DNA from: an uncultured Candidatus Poseidoniales archaeon
Lineage (GTDB): Archaea; Thermoplasmatota; Poseidoniia; Poseidoniales; Poseidoniaceae
Length of the DNA stretch: 64,000 nt
Direction: 5' to 3'
Assembly (NCBI GenBank): GCA_905182185.1
Contig: CAJJAP010000002.1
Coordinates: 1-64,000 of the forward strand
The notes beneath the pieces are model-generated. The model was not told the origin of the DNA, did no database searches, and saw nothing but the letters and a program-made list of their open reading frames with translations. Shown in pieces: positions 19,740 through 29,800 of this stretch. A program made the translations under genes and the position numbers. How positions within the stretch are numbered: the first letter of the stretch is position 1; each line of letters starts with the position of its first letter.

Positions 19740-19982
19740 ATGAAAACAATGACTTGTAATCAATTGGGAGGGGCTTGTGAGTGCGAATTTTCTGCTGATT
19801 CTTTCGAGGAAATCGCAGAACTAAGTAAGCAACATGGGATGGAGATGTTTTTCAAAAACGATCCAGCGCATCTAAAGGCTATTTCCAATATGCAAGCACT
19901 TATGCAGACGCCTGGAGCTATGCAAGAGTGGTTTGAAGAGAAGAGAAAAGAGTTTGAAGAATTACCAGATAAGACCTCCTAA
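19740..19982 (+). CDS. DUF1059 small protein
   Basis: An 80-residue soluble protein whose layout matches DUF1059: KTMTCNQLGGACECEF, SFEEIAELSKQHGMEM, then an acidic helical end (QEWFEEKRKEFEELP). Three cysteines in the first 15 residues could bind a metal. The biochemical role of this family is not established. It stands alone upstream of the tRNA-Tyr repeat region. Confidence 0.85.
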   Translation: MKTMTCNQLGGACECEFSADSFEEIAELSKQHGMEMFFKNDPAHLKAISNMQALMQTPGAMQEWFEEKRKEFEELPDKTS

Positions 19983-20124
19983 AGCAAAGGATATGGCTGC
20001 TGATGCGGATGCGAAGCAACCGCTCAATAAATTTTGTACGAGAATACCTAGTATCGAAATGGTCCCAGCCCATGAAAGCGGGCTTCGCTTCAATCAAAAC
20101 AAATCAAAGAAAACGCTTGAGTAA

Positions 20125-20164
20125 GCGTGAACTGAACATTACTCCACATTATGGCTGTTCACGC
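20125..20164. repeat. Inverted repeat GCGTGAAC/GTTCACGC
   Basis: GCGTGAAC (20125-20132) and GTTCACGC (20157-20164) form a perfect 8-bp stem with a 24-base loop. It is the outermost in a run of hairpins behind tRNA-Tyr. Confidence 0.6.
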
Positions 20165-20168
20165 GTAG

Positions 20169-20219
20169 GAGCGGGTACCACGATAAAATCTGATGCTAAC
20201 GAAGTGGTCCCCGCTCCCA
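20169..20219. repeat. 51-bp palindromic direct repeat, copy 1
   Basis: Identical over 51 bases to 20259-20309. Within the unit, GAGCGGGTACCAC and GTGGTCCCCGCTC form a 13-base stem with one mismatch and a 22-base loop. Its last 15 bases copy the 3' end of tRNA-Tyr, including the CCA. Confidence 0.9.
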
Positions 20220-20222
20220 TGA

Positions 20223-20254
20223 GAGAGGATACAATAGAAATCGTTCAACCTCTC
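20223..20254. repeat. Short hairpin between the two 51-bp repeats
   Basis: GAGAGG (20223-20228) pairs with CCTCTC (20249-20254), filling most of the 39-base gap between the repeat copies. Confidence 0.45.
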
Positions 20255-20258
20255 GATA

Positions 20259-20309
20259 GAGCGGGTACCACGATAAAATCTGATGCTAACGAAGTGGTCC
20301 CCGCTCCCA
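20259..20309. repeat. 51-bp palindromic direct repeat, copy 2 (overlaps tRNA-Tyr 3' end)
   Basis: Second copy of the unit at 20169-20219. Bases 20295-20309 are the CCA, discriminator, acceptor strand and first T-stem bases of tRNA-Tyr; the remainder is its immediate trailer. Confidence 0.9.
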
Positions 20310-20399
20310 GACTTGAACTGGGGACACCCTGATGTCTGCTGAGACGTTTTGTACTAATACAACTACAGTCAGGTGCTCTACCAACTGAGCTAAGCGAGG
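20295..20399 (-). tRNA. tRNA-Tyr (GTA) with a 29-base intron at 37/38 and encoded CCA
   Basis: Read on the minus strand: acceptor CCTCGCT pairs with AGCGGGG, discriminator A, then an encoded CCA (20295-20297). The D-arm is GCTC-AGTTGGTA-GAGC, the anticodon stem is CCTGA/TCAGG and the T-arm is CCCAG-TTCAAGT-CTGGG. The anticodon GTA is at 20364-20366. A 29-base insert (20334-20362) lies after position 37, the usual site of archaeal tRNA introns. Removing it leaves exactly 76 bases. The first pair is C1-G72, the identity pair of archaeal and eukaryotic tRNA-Tyr. It is transcribed towards the hairpin repeats. Confidence 0.95.
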
Positions 20400-20420
20400 T
20401 AATCCGTCGCACTTGGCTCC

Positions 20421-20435
20421 ACTACTTAACCCCAA
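20421..20435 (-). promoter_or_regulatory. Putative tRNA-Tyr promoter
   Basis: On the minus strand this contains GGTTAAGTAG, about 25-30 bases before the tRNA 5' end, similar to the ftsZ box GGTTAAGTATGG. Confidence 0.4.
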
Positions 20436-20485
20436 CCGCATGATGGCAAGGCTATTTCACTATCAGTAATCAAGAGACTTGACGC

Positions 20486-21199
20486 CTACTGCTTTAGCCG
20501 ACGTTGTCTAAGTGCCTCTACTGCAAGAACACTAACTGCAACTTGCAGGTTGTAAGATGGAACAAATCCATCCATCGGCAAAATTACTATTTCATCAGCC
20601 GCATCTTGAACCAATTGACTAACACCATGTTTTTCGGCACCTACAACCAATAGCACATCGCCGGTCATATCAACATCCCAAGGCCCTACTTTACCGGTAT
20701 CTTCGGCGACGATTATTCTGACTTGATTGGATTTTGCCGCTGCTAAAATTTCTTCACTAGTTGAATAGACAACGGGGAGAAAGCGATCGGCTCTCATGCT
20801 GGCTCTGCGAATAGTCCTTCTCTCCTCATGAGTTTTAGCAACATTGAGAACAACTGCATCAGCTCCAGAAACTTCCGCAGTTCGTATTGTAAAGCCGAGA
20901 TTTGTTGAATATTCAACTCCGTCAAAGAACCAAATGGTTCCACCTCTTTGCATAACTTCATCAAGAGTCCCCTCAATATTTCTTCCAATTAAAGCCAAAG
21001 CATCTTGTGCACCATCATGCGACATTCTCCACAAGTCATTGGTTGAACCTTCTTGTAAAGGAACTCCATTTTGTTGACAAAGTTCCCTGATGAGAGTTGT
21101 ATCTTTCTCTCTATCGACCAATACCATGTCCAAGGCTTGTCCTTGCTGCAATGCCGCGAGTACCGCATCGCTTCCGGTCACTTGGCCTGCCATGACCAT
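20486..21199 (-). CDS. TrmH/SpoU-family RNA 2'-O-methyltransferase (SPOUT)
   Basis: A 237-residue protein with an N-terminal substrate-binding domain (about 1-80, resembling the L30e-like domain of SpoU enzymes) and a C-terminal SPOUT domain. The three SPOUT motifs are visible: NLGFTIRTAEVSGADAV (motif 1), LLVVGAEKHGVS (motif 2) and ILPMDGFVPSYNLQVAVSV (motif 3), which form the knotted S-adenosylmethionine site. In motif 3 a Tyr replaces the more usual Leu of SLN. The expected role is ribose 2'-O-methylation of tRNA or rRNA; the target cannot be inferred. The start lies just downstream of the YdjM-like gene, so the two are probably co-transcribed. Confidence 0.9.
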   Translation of the reverse strand: MVMAGQVTGSDAVLAALQQGQALDMVLVDREKDTTLIRELCQQNGVPLQEGSTNDLWRMSHDGAQDALALIGRNIEGTLDEVMQRGGTIWFFDGVEYSTNLGFTIRTAEVSGADAVVLNVAKTHEERRTIRRASMRADRFLPVVYSTSEEILAAAKSNQVRIIVAEDTGKVGPWDVDMTGDVLLVVGAEKHGVSQLVQDAADEIVILPMDGFVPSYNLQVAVSVLAVEALRQRRLKQ

Positions 21200-21233
21200 C
21201 CGTTGTGCAAACTGCTCAAGAGCCTGCTCATCG

Positions 21234-21767
21234 TCAAACTCTTTCGTTATTGATTCTCCATTGCATTGTCATCACAGATACAGAATACCATGCTGCCAAT
21301 GCTATCATTACTGAAACCAACCACCAAACAGGCGACCAACTCCAAGGGTCGCCAACGCCTTCGATTTGACCAGGGAATGGGAAAAAGGGCCACATTGACC
21401 ACGCCCCAGTATGCGAGATTATGTCGAAAGCGGCGTGGCTAGACCATGCCACTACCATCCAAGTTCGCCAATTTTTGTATTTGAAATAAATGAAAACCAA
21501 TAATGGTAAAAGAAGAGAATGGGTAAACCAGTATCCAGCAAGCCACATAGAATTCTCAACTCCAGCCCAATGTGCAGGGTCATAAACCCAAGGCCAATCC
21601 CCGGCTGACCATGAAAAAACAATTTGTGCCGGAATCGCTGCCAAATCTGGTGCAGTACCCAAAAATGCCCCTATCCATCTTCCATGTTTTCGTTGTTGAG
21701 ATGGTTTTTCCCACAACACTAGTTCGGCGATAATAGCGCCGATGATGGCATGGGTAATCATGTCCAT
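21234..21767 (-). CDS. YdjM/DUF457-like membrane protein (predicted metal-dependent hydrolase family)
   Basis: Start at 21767 (MDMITHAIIGA) is preferred because the family begins with this THxxxG helix; the frame extends to 21788. About four membrane helices are present, carrying the conserved His/Asp positions of the family: THAIIGA near the N-terminus, GTAPDLAA, FTHSLLLPL and SSHAAFDIISHTG. Related proteins are called inner-membrane metal-dependent hydrolases, but the activity is not well established. The protein is rich in Trp. It precedes the SPOUT methyltransferase gene on the same strand. Confidence 0.75.
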   Translation of the reverse strand: MDMITHAIIGAIIAELVLWEKPSQQRKHGRWIGAFLGTAPDLAAIPAQIVFSWSAGDWPWVYDPAHWAGVENSMWLAGYWFTHSLLLPLLVFIYFKYKNWRTWMVVAWSSHAAFDIISHTGAWSMWPFFPFPGQIEGVGDPWSWSPVWWLVSVMIALAAWYSVSVMTMQWRINNERV

Positions 21768-21788
21768 GTGATTCCGTAAAAGCCGCAA

Positions 21789-22033
21789 TTAAAAAACTCA
21801 TTGTTACAGTTATTGAAAATATTTTTTTAACAAGACAAGAATTGTAAGAAAAGCAGTAATCATTACTATTTATCCGGTGTTTGGTGAGCCAATAGTGTGA
21901 AATAATAATATTGAGTAAAGTGAATTATCGGCGTATAGGGCAGCCAATCGCGACATAGCACTCGTTTAGCCGCGTGGACAGACTCATAAAGGGGAGTTAG
22001 GTCGGCAGAACGCTGAGAAGCAGAGTGTTCATC
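21789..22033. other. Divergent intergenic region upstream of rpl15e
   Basis: Between the YdjM-like gene (minus) and rpl15e (plus); no gene is seen. The CATAAAGGGGAG segment near 21988 and the TATCGGCGTATAGGG segment near 21925 are candidate promoter elements for rpl15e. Confidence 0.35.
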
Positions 22034-22636
22034 ATGTCACAAGGATTGTATCATCATATTCGTGCAACCTGGAAGCGTCCAAAAGATGCTCTTCCTCACA
22101 TGTATCGTCAGACTCGTATGGCAGAATGGCGCCGTGAGCCGGTAAATTGCCGTATCGAGCGTCCTACTCGTTTAGATGCTGCTCGCAGAATGGGCTACAA
22201 AGCAAAGCAAGGCGTTGTTGTAATCAGAACTAGAGTCCGCCGTGGTGGACTTCGTAAGAGTAAGATTAACATGAAGCGTAAGCCATCCAAGATGGGTATG
22301 AAGAAGATTACCATGGGTAAGAATATTCAGCGTATGGCTGAAGAGCGTGTTGCACGTCACTTCCCTAATTTAGAAGTTCTAAACTCCTATTGGGTTGGCC
22401 AAGATGGAAAGCACAAGTTCTACGAGGTTATCATGATCGATACCGACCACCCATCAATAATCGCTGACAAGCAACTTGGTGTATTCTCCCGTGCAAATGG
22501 AAACAAGTCCCACCGTGGACGTGTTTACCGTGGTATGACCTCTGCTGGAAAGCGCGGTCGTGGATTGTACAACAAGGGTAAGGGCGCAGAAAAGCTACGT
22601 CCTTCTCTAAAGGCAAACCTGAACCGTGGAAAGTGA
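22034..22636 (+). CDS. rpl15e: Large ribosomal subunit protein L15e
   Basis: A 200-residue basic protein of the archaeal/eukaryotic eL15 family, absent from bacteria. The N-terminus SQGLYHHIRATWKRP and the core RRGGLRKSKINMKRKPSKMG, YEVIMIDTDHP and the Arg/Gly-rich end are characteristic. ATG at 22034 is preferred to GTG at 22025 because it starts the conserved region. Codon use is strongly biased to CGT and AAG, typical of highly expressed genes. Confidence 0.97.
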   Translation: MSQGLYHHIRATWKRPKDALPHMYRQTRMAEWRREPVNCRIERPTRLDAARRMGYKAKQGVVVIRTRVRRGGLRKSKINMKRKPSKMGMKKITMGKNIQRMAEERVARHFPNLEVLNSYWVGQDGKHKFYEVIMIDTDHPSIIADKQLGVFSRANGNKSHRGRVYRGMTSAGKRGRGLYNKGKGAEKLRPSLKANLNRGK

Positions 22637-22724
22637 TTTACTCACAATTCATTTCAGCCTTTGAATTGTTAAGGCTTCATTAATTGTCGTTGTATGATTC
22701 ATTTTACAATAGGCGGATTTATTG

Positions 22725-23006
22725 ATGGGCTATACTACAGGTCAAAACATGGTGCAAGGCGAGGATGTGATGACGAGACTTTCAGGTCTCGAGGTCTATC
22801 TCCCAGATGGGCGCCGACTCGGCCTTGTTCACGATGCTGTTATCGATGAAAATACAATGCAATGCACTCACTTATTTGTTAGAGAAACCGACCCTCAATT
22901 AGTCGAGGGGAGTATTCACCTAGCCGTTCCATGGCGCTGGGTTAGAGGGATAGATCGTATAGTGGTATTACGCTGGTTCCCTGCAACTCCAATACCACTC
23001 AACTGA
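22725..23006 (+). CDS. PRC-barrel domain protein
   Basis: A protein of about 93 residues. The core (about 18-85) fits the PRC-barrel fold: SGLEVYLPDGRRLGLVHDAVIDE, a central beta segment, and VPWRWVRGIDRIVVLR at the end. Archaeal stand-alone PRC-barrel proteins often lie near RNA-processing or ribosomal genes. It ends one base before the RNase Z-like gene and follows rpl15e by about 90 bases. The start could also be the GTG at 22749. The role is unknown. Confidence 0.75.
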   Translation: MGYTTGQNMVQGEDVMTRLSGLEVYLPDGRRLGLVHDAVIDENTMQCTHLFVRETDPQLVEGSIHLAVPWRWVRGIDRIVVLRWFPATPIPLN

Positions 23007-23007
23007 G

Positions 23008-24147
23008 GTGACTTATTTGGCATTCGATGTTCACGTTCTTGGTACTGCTTCGGCCCGTCCTACATCCAAAAGACAAGTTAGTGGAAGCATCATAAAATGT
23101 GATGAAGGCACTGTTGTTATCGATGCAGGTGAAGGTTTTCAAACACGATTCGCCAACCAGCGCAAGAATCTGAAACTGTTTGAGAAAGGTACAACTCTGA
23201 AAACAGTAAAAATTGATGCTGTATGTTTAACTCATGGGCATTTGGATCATACTTGGGGATTATTGCCATGGTTACAAAGCATGAGTTTAGACAATAGAGA
23301 AAATCCATTGTTGGTATTAGGACCTACTAGTGTGGAAGTATTCGATTCACTGTTGAATAATCAACAAATCCCTGACCAAGCACCTCCCGCAGAATTAGCA
23401 CGTCAGTTCAGATATTGGCAATCATTAGGGGGCAATCATGAAGCCTTATCTTACCCAATTCGTTGGGTGCTAGGGGATATTGAAAATAATCGCTGGCTAG
23501 AATTTGATACACAACAAAATAGTGTCCATCAATTACAGGGTATGCCTCAACCTAACTGGAAAAACAACAAACTTTGCCCTTTGAAAACTAACCATTCAGT
23601 ACCATCTTGTGCATGGATGGTGGAATCAAAAGCAAAATCTGGTACTTTCAATCGAATGAAGGCGGCAGAAAACCGACTTGATGATGTGCAAAAAGGGGCA
23701 TTGGCTAGCGGCCAAGATATTGAATTGGATGATGGTACAAAATTACACGCTGCTGACTTTAGGGGTGAGCCCAAAAACGGATTGCGGGTAATAATCTCTG
23801 GAGATACTGCAGAACTAGCACCAGGAATTACCAATTTAGATAATTGTGATCTGCTAATTCACGAGGCAACTTTTGTTGAAGATGCAGCGAAATGGGCTGA
23901 CGATTTCTTGCATAGTACTGCCACTGGCGCTGCAAGAACAGCCGTTCAGTGCGGCGCTAGGCACCTAGCGATAACTCATTATTCTTCTAGAACCAAAGAT
24001 TCAGGAGAACCTTTGAGAGAGGCACAATCAATTCTACAAGATAGCGCAATTTCTTGCTCAGCACTCGCAGATGGGGACAGAATAATTGTTGAAAACGATG
24101 GCCAAATTGTCCATCTATTTTGGAACGGCAATGGCTGGAGCCGTTGA
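23008..24147 (+). CDS. rnz: Ribonuclease Z-like metallo-beta-lactamase fold protein
   Basis: A 379-residue enzyme of the RNase Z/ElaC group, which cleaves the 3' trailer from tRNA precursors. The metal motif THGHLDHTWG (about residues 74-83) is intact, the N-terminal DVHVLGTASARPT and ISGDTAE are typical, and LLIHEATF then ITHYSSR provide the remaining His/Asp ligands. GTG start overlapping the end of the PRC-barrel gene; TTG at 23017 is an alternative. It is about 70 residues longer than the common 300-310 residue form, with extra sequence at about 125-190. The tRNA-Tyr gene here encodes its own CCA, which makes trailer processing of interest. Confidence 0.88.
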   Translation: MTYLAFDVHVLGTASARPTSKRQVSGSIIKCDEGTVVIDAGEGFQTRFANQRKNLKLFEKGTTLKTVKIDAVCLTHGHLDHTWGLLPWLQSMSLDNRENPLLVLGPTSVEVFDSLLNNQQIPDQAPPAELARQFRYWQSLGGNHEALSYPIRWVLGDIENNRWLEFDTQQNSVHQLQGMPQPNWKNNKLCPLKTNHSVPSCAWMVESKAKSGTFNRMKAAENRLDDVQKGALASGQDIELDDGTKLHAADFRGEPKNGLRVIISGDTAELAPGITNLDNCDLLIHEATFVEDAAKWADDFLHSTATGAARTAVQCGARHLAITHYSSRTKDSGEPLREAQSILQDSAISCSALADGDRIIVENDGQIVHLFWNGNGWSR

Positions 24148-24193
24148 TTCAAGCAAGCAAACTATTGAAGTGTGTTAAGGCGAGGGCCAAATC

Positions 24194-26681
24194 ATGCAAT
24201 CTCGCATCGTTGCTCTGTTACTGGTCATTATGATGATTTGGCCTTCTGCTATTGCTGCCGAATCAGGGCGAGCAACTCCTAATTGCTTACAGCAAGATAT
24301 CTCAAGCATTCCTGGCTCTATTGGAATAGATGGTGGAGTTTGTGTCAAAGTAGATTTAGGACAATTACAATCAGGAGATGTCTATCAATTTGACATCACA
24401 ATATTGCAATCTATCGACTTATTGCTATTTGATGAGAATGGAGTCCAAGCATATGACTTAGGCCAATCATATCGCAACGCCTTTGAACAGATTGTAAGCA
24501 CAGAACAAGCGGAAGGCCAATACCAATTCAATTGGCAAGTGCCAGCATCTATTACTGCAAAAACGTGGTATGTTGTTCTAGATAACTTGGCTCATGATGG
24601 AGACCAAGACATGGGTGACCAAGGTGGAAACCAATCACAGGTTTCTATCTCTGTGGATAAAATGGACCAATCTTATTGGACACCATTCCACAATTTGATT
24701 CATATCGAGAACCAAAGTAGTCAAGTGCTATTATCTGGTGATGATTTGAAATTAGACGCAGGAACCTCGATAGTCATTTCCGCATGGGCTTTGCAAGGAC
24801 AAGCTGATGTATATTTGCAAACAAAGGAAATGTATGACTTGTATGCAAGTGGTGGCGTTGGTTCACTATATGTTAACGGAGGGGCTTTGCAAAATGTGGC
24901 AGACTCCGCTTCTATGACTTGGTTGGTTCCTGCAGAATTAGATGGCCAAGAATTGGTTGTTATCGCAGATAATACAGACACCCCAGTGGGTGGCGGCGAT
25001 GGAATCGAAGAGGTTAGAATGACGGTTAGAGTTGAGTTAGCACCACCACTAAACCCAATTATTAGTGATGAAGATAATTCAACAGTAGCAATAGGCCAAT
25101 CCATCACATTGAATGCATATTTAACTCCTAATCAGTTACAACAAATCGATACGCTGAGTTGGGATTTTTATTCCGCTGATGGATTAGCAAATGATGATGC
25201 TAATGGTTGGGAAGTTGAAGCCACTTGGCAAGTCCCTGGTCTCAAAACAGTAACCCTAACCGCGACTTCACAAACAGGAGAAATCGCTCAAACAAATTAT
25301 TCGATTACAGTTATTGATGTGGTAGATCCGGTTGCTAGAATTTCCGGCAGTGGATTGCCGGTCAGTAATGGATGGAGAGTAAATATTGCCGAAACTATAT
25401 CTTTCAATTGTGATTCGAGTACTGATGATTACAGCGAATTATCTTGCGCATGGACTCTTGAGGGAATACCATATGGTCAAAATAATTCAATTGTTCTAAG
25501 TTGGAATGACATTGGCACTCACAGTATTGGGCTAACAGTTTCAGATGGGGCTGGAAATACAAATTCAGTATTGACTAGCGTTATCGTCTTAGATACAACA
25601 CTCCCAGTACTAGAATCATCCAGTCTTGAAGGGTTTGCTTCCGCAGGAACAGTTGGAGAGAAACTCACTTTCTCAGTTTCAGCCACAGATTCCTATGATG
25701 ACATCACCAAGTTACGTTACCACTGGGATTTGCAACCGAGCAGAGATACTGATAACAACGGAAACCCTAGAGATGATGCAGATTTACTCGGATATCAAAC
25801 CAGTATCACCTTCAATAAAGTTGGTCGTAATGAAGTAGTGCTAACCGTATTTGATGAATCAAACAATTCAGACTCACACGCTTTTGCAGTCAATATAGCA
25901 TCGGAACCAATACAAGACGGACTAACTCCGATTCTGTTTTTGGTTCTATTTATTGTAGCGATTACATCTGCAGTTGCACTCTTGGGTCATAGAAGGTGGC
26001 AATCTCGGATAGCGAGGGAAATATTGTCTGGTAGAGGATTATCCGAATCAGAAGTGATTGCTCACATGGCTACTGTAAAGCATACTAGAGCGTTGCCATT
26101 ATTTGCCAGCGCGACCCAATTAGCAGGACTAGATGGGGGAGAAGTTCAATCAAGTTCCGATAGAGAATTAGCGGAGAAGGAAGCAGAATTACAGTCAATA
26201 TATGGTGATGAAAATACTGCAGACCTTGGATTTGCAAGTAATAGCGGATACTCTCAAGCACCTCAAATGAGTGCGGGAAGTATTTCCTCAGCAGCAGAAG
26301 CTTCAGCACTATTGCAAGAAGAAGAGAGTTCAACAGCACAACCAGCAGAACAACCGATAACACAACCAGTTGCGCAACCGACTCAAAATGAAGCACCTAA
26401 AGCGATAGTCGAAAGTGGTGGAATTTCTCTTCCCGAGGGAGTATTAGGGACTCGTCCTGTAGTAGAGCAACAAGTTCCAGCAGTCGTTGAACAACCAGTT
26501 CAGCATGTTGAACAACCAGTTGCAGCAGTTGTAGAGCAACAAATTGACTGCAGTTGCAACTGAACTGAAATGTGTTTGCGAATCATGTGGAACAGGATTT
26601 GAGATCACGCTCCCAGCAGGAGTTCCTAAAGCGATTGTAGCATGTCCATCTTGTCAAGTAGACAATATGATTGGTGCATAA
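24194..26681 (+). CDS. Large PKD/Ig-type envelope protein with membrane helix and cytosolic zinc ribbon (one frameshift)
   Basis: Signal peptide at about 3-22 (cleavage near AIAAES), an N-terminal PPC-like domain, then PKD/Ig-like repeats (for example STDDYSELSCAWTLEG, TVSDGAGN, RYHWDLQPS). A membrane helix lies at about 578-600, followed by a cytosolic tail with a helical part (LSESEVIAHMATVKHTRALP) and a VEQPV repeat region. The frame stops at 26563; removing one base near 26546-26556 (ATTGACTGCAG) continues into CVCESCGTGFEI and CPSCQ, a zinc ribbon ending at 26681. It starts 46 bases after RNase Z. No catalytic motif is seen. Confidence 0.75.
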
Positions 26682-26800
26682 CTCAATGCACACTAGATAG
26701 TCGTTGAGCAGGTTTGATTGTTACTATAAATCACTGAAATCACCCTAGAAGTATACAAAGAGGCGAATGCTTCTCATAGGTGTTAATCTTCCTTTAGTAT

Positions 26801-29800
26801 ATGGATGAGCGCAAGCCTCGCTTGATACGCCAAGGTTTGCCGCAAAAGGCCGACCCTAGGCGGATGTCAATTTTCCTCGTCTTGGTAATGATGTCTTCAA
26901 TCGCAGTACCCGCCAATGCAGATGTTAGCGTAGCAACAGATGACTTCGGAATCCTTGATGCTCTCACTCAAACATTGGCAGACAGGGAACAAAGCGGTGA
27001 ATCATTCATCGCCGTTCAAGGTGCGGATAATTCATTGGCCTATGTTGATGCAGCTGCCAGACCAATTACTACTGGCGATGCATTAAGTGAAGCGGATAGT
27101 TATCTTAATGATATTGAAATGCGAGATTCTACGCCGTTTGAGGCAGACCATCCTAAGCCGTATCAATTTCTCATTGGAGAGGCTACACATCCAGATGGAT
27201 GGCCTTACAATCTGTTTGAAACTTTATTTTCAACTGAACAATTTGGATTAGACAATTTATTGGGCGTTGGAATAAATACCTATGCAATTTATGTTAATTA
27301 TTCTTCAAGGAACGATGGGCCATCACATGAGGCTTGGGATTCAGGTACATTCACTGGCGAAATTTTCACCGCTTCTGGTGGATTAACGTTATTTGAAAAT
27401 TATATTGATGTTGATGGTGATGGCGTCGATGACCTTTCTGTTGCATTAACGGTTGAGGGAATTGCCACAATCGGTGAAGGAATCGGCGTTGAATTCAGCG
27501 ATGATATAATTCCTCTTATCGAGGAGATTTGGATACGGCCTACTTTCAAATGGGCGGTAACCACTCTCGATCAAAATGACCCGTTATGGAATGAACTTGC
27601 ACATTTGGAAGTCAGCCTAATGAAGGGATTATCCTTTGATATTACCTTAGACAATTCAGAATCTTATGCAATAGTAATCGATACACGTTTCACTCAGCCC
27701 CCTAATGATTTTTCATTAGGAGTCGGAATTCAAAGGATGACATTTGATGTCAATGCAGCTTTCACCAGTGCCATTGCACTGGTAGCAGCGTTAATAAGCG
27801 GACAAGTCAACTCATCCGAACTAACATTGACTGCAGTATCAGCACCTTATGCATTAAGAATTCTCAATCCAAACTCACGATTCTTCAGATCCTCAAACCG
27901 ATTGTGAAGATGATGATTATTTTGACCCAATCAATGACCATATGGCAGAATCACGTATGCACAAATGTGGATTTAGTGTCGGCATTGGCTATGTTCACTT
28001 TGGGCAACAAAATGAAGGAGGGTCTGTCCCCGTTTTGGAATTAGCATATATCGATGCAGGTTTCCATCCAGAACAAGGTTCAACATTACTTCCAGGCGAA
28101 GTCGATTTGACTTTGAGAAATGACAATCTTGGTAAGAACTCATTTGATACAGTAGAAGTATATTCCGATACTGGCATAGATCTCTATGTCCACTATTATG
28201 AAGATCGCTCTGAAGTTCCAGAAGGAGATTTACCATTTGGAAATATCACCGATTCAAGGGTTTGGATTAGAGGATTACCGTCAGGCACTCTACATAGCGA
28301 TGAAATAAATGCGGTTTTCACCATGATTGGAGAAGCACCGGGTTCTGCCAACCTTCCAGGAGATATGCCAACTAGATTATCACTGATTATCGCAATTAAA
28401 AATTTCACAGATGATAAAGATGGAAATGTCAATGACCCAACATTACCAGTGAACCCAAGCAGCCCACCAAATACATTAATCGCCATTGTTGGAACAGAAT
28501 CAATAGACCGATTGGAATACAAATCAACTTTCATGAGAGGTGGTTATGCTAATGATTCATCATCTCTGCAAGTCGCAATTGATAATGTACCAAAAGCAAT
28601 AGTTGTACAGGGTAGTTTCTTAGTTCCAAGCAGCGGTCTTGGAAGAATTAATTTTGATAATCCAAATTTAAACACAGTCGCACAAGTATTCGATAACGCG
28701 CTACTCTCACTCGTTGAAATCATTTTGGATATTGGCGATGTTGTTAATGGATTGCCATCTTCTATTGTAGGGACCGCGGGTTCAAGCGGTGGTGAAGTCA
28801 ATATCAATTGTTACAATCAAATAAAGCAGAGTTTACCGACATCGGTAAGAGAACCGATGGAAATTGGTAGCCTACAGTTAGCAATCTCTTCCTCAGACCA
28901 ACCTTGGCTTCCTGAGATGGATCACATTCTTCTTTCCCAAGATATGAATTTAGATGTTGTAGCCGGCAGGCTAGGAAACCAACCACCACTAGTACCGGTT
29001 GCAATCAGCATAAAAATTGGTGGTATAAGTCATATTAAACATGCCTTTGATCCTGTAAATGAAATTAGAAATATGGAATTAGATGGTATCGAAGGTGGGG
29101 CATTATTGATAGGTCATATCAATCATCATGGTCTGGACTTAGAAAATTCAGTACAACAATCTGCAACTGTTTCAAATCGTCCTAGCAGTTTTTTAGTTGT
29201 CCAAACAGCTTCTGAATTATCATATTCGGCAAGCACTCCTATCGGTACCATCACCTATGGGGGGACATCCGGTGATCAAAGAAATGCGATACGTCTTGCT
29301 GGACTCCCAGCCACATTTTCTATATTACTAGGGGATACAATCGGCTATGTTGCTAGCGAACCGATGGATTCGATTCAGATTCAAATGACAAATGCATCAC
29401 AACCATTGACCATGGATGGAGACCATTTCAGATATTGGGTTGATGGAAACAATGGTGAAGCAAGTCTTAGCACTCAGATATCCAATGTTACTAGTCTACA
29501 AAGATTGTCACCTCTTGTACCATCTGCTAGCGGCCCTGAAGGTAATTCCCGAATACAATTATTACGTTCTAGTTCATCTCCATTTAACATAATCATGGAG
29601 GATGTTTCGGTTTACGACGATCCATTTTTGGGCCTGAATGGGAGAGCAAGGCTTGACCCATTACCTGGAAATATTACTATGGCGTATCCAAGTTCAGTCG
29701 ATTCAACAAATTTACAACTACCAGACTTTGGAGATGATGAAGGAATTGAAGCTGTGTCATTCTTTTTGGGCGATCTTGTCGATTTTGGAACAGTCGTAAA

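Larger units (their letters stand above)
19983..20294. other. Gene-free region packed with inverted repeats
   Basis: About 310 bases without a credible gene; short open frames here cross the repeats and have no coding character. It holds an 8-bp inverted repeat (20125-20164), two copies of a 51-bp palindromic direct repeat (the second overlapping tRNA-Tyr), and a 6-bp hairpin between them. It lies directly downstream of tRNA-Tyr on the minus strand. Confidence 0.7.

Noticed and set aside
20003-20332. Short open reading frames around the tRNA-Tyr repeats
   Set aside because: They run through the palindromic repeats and the antisense of tRNA-Tyr and carry no protein pattern; the repeats and tRNA explain them.
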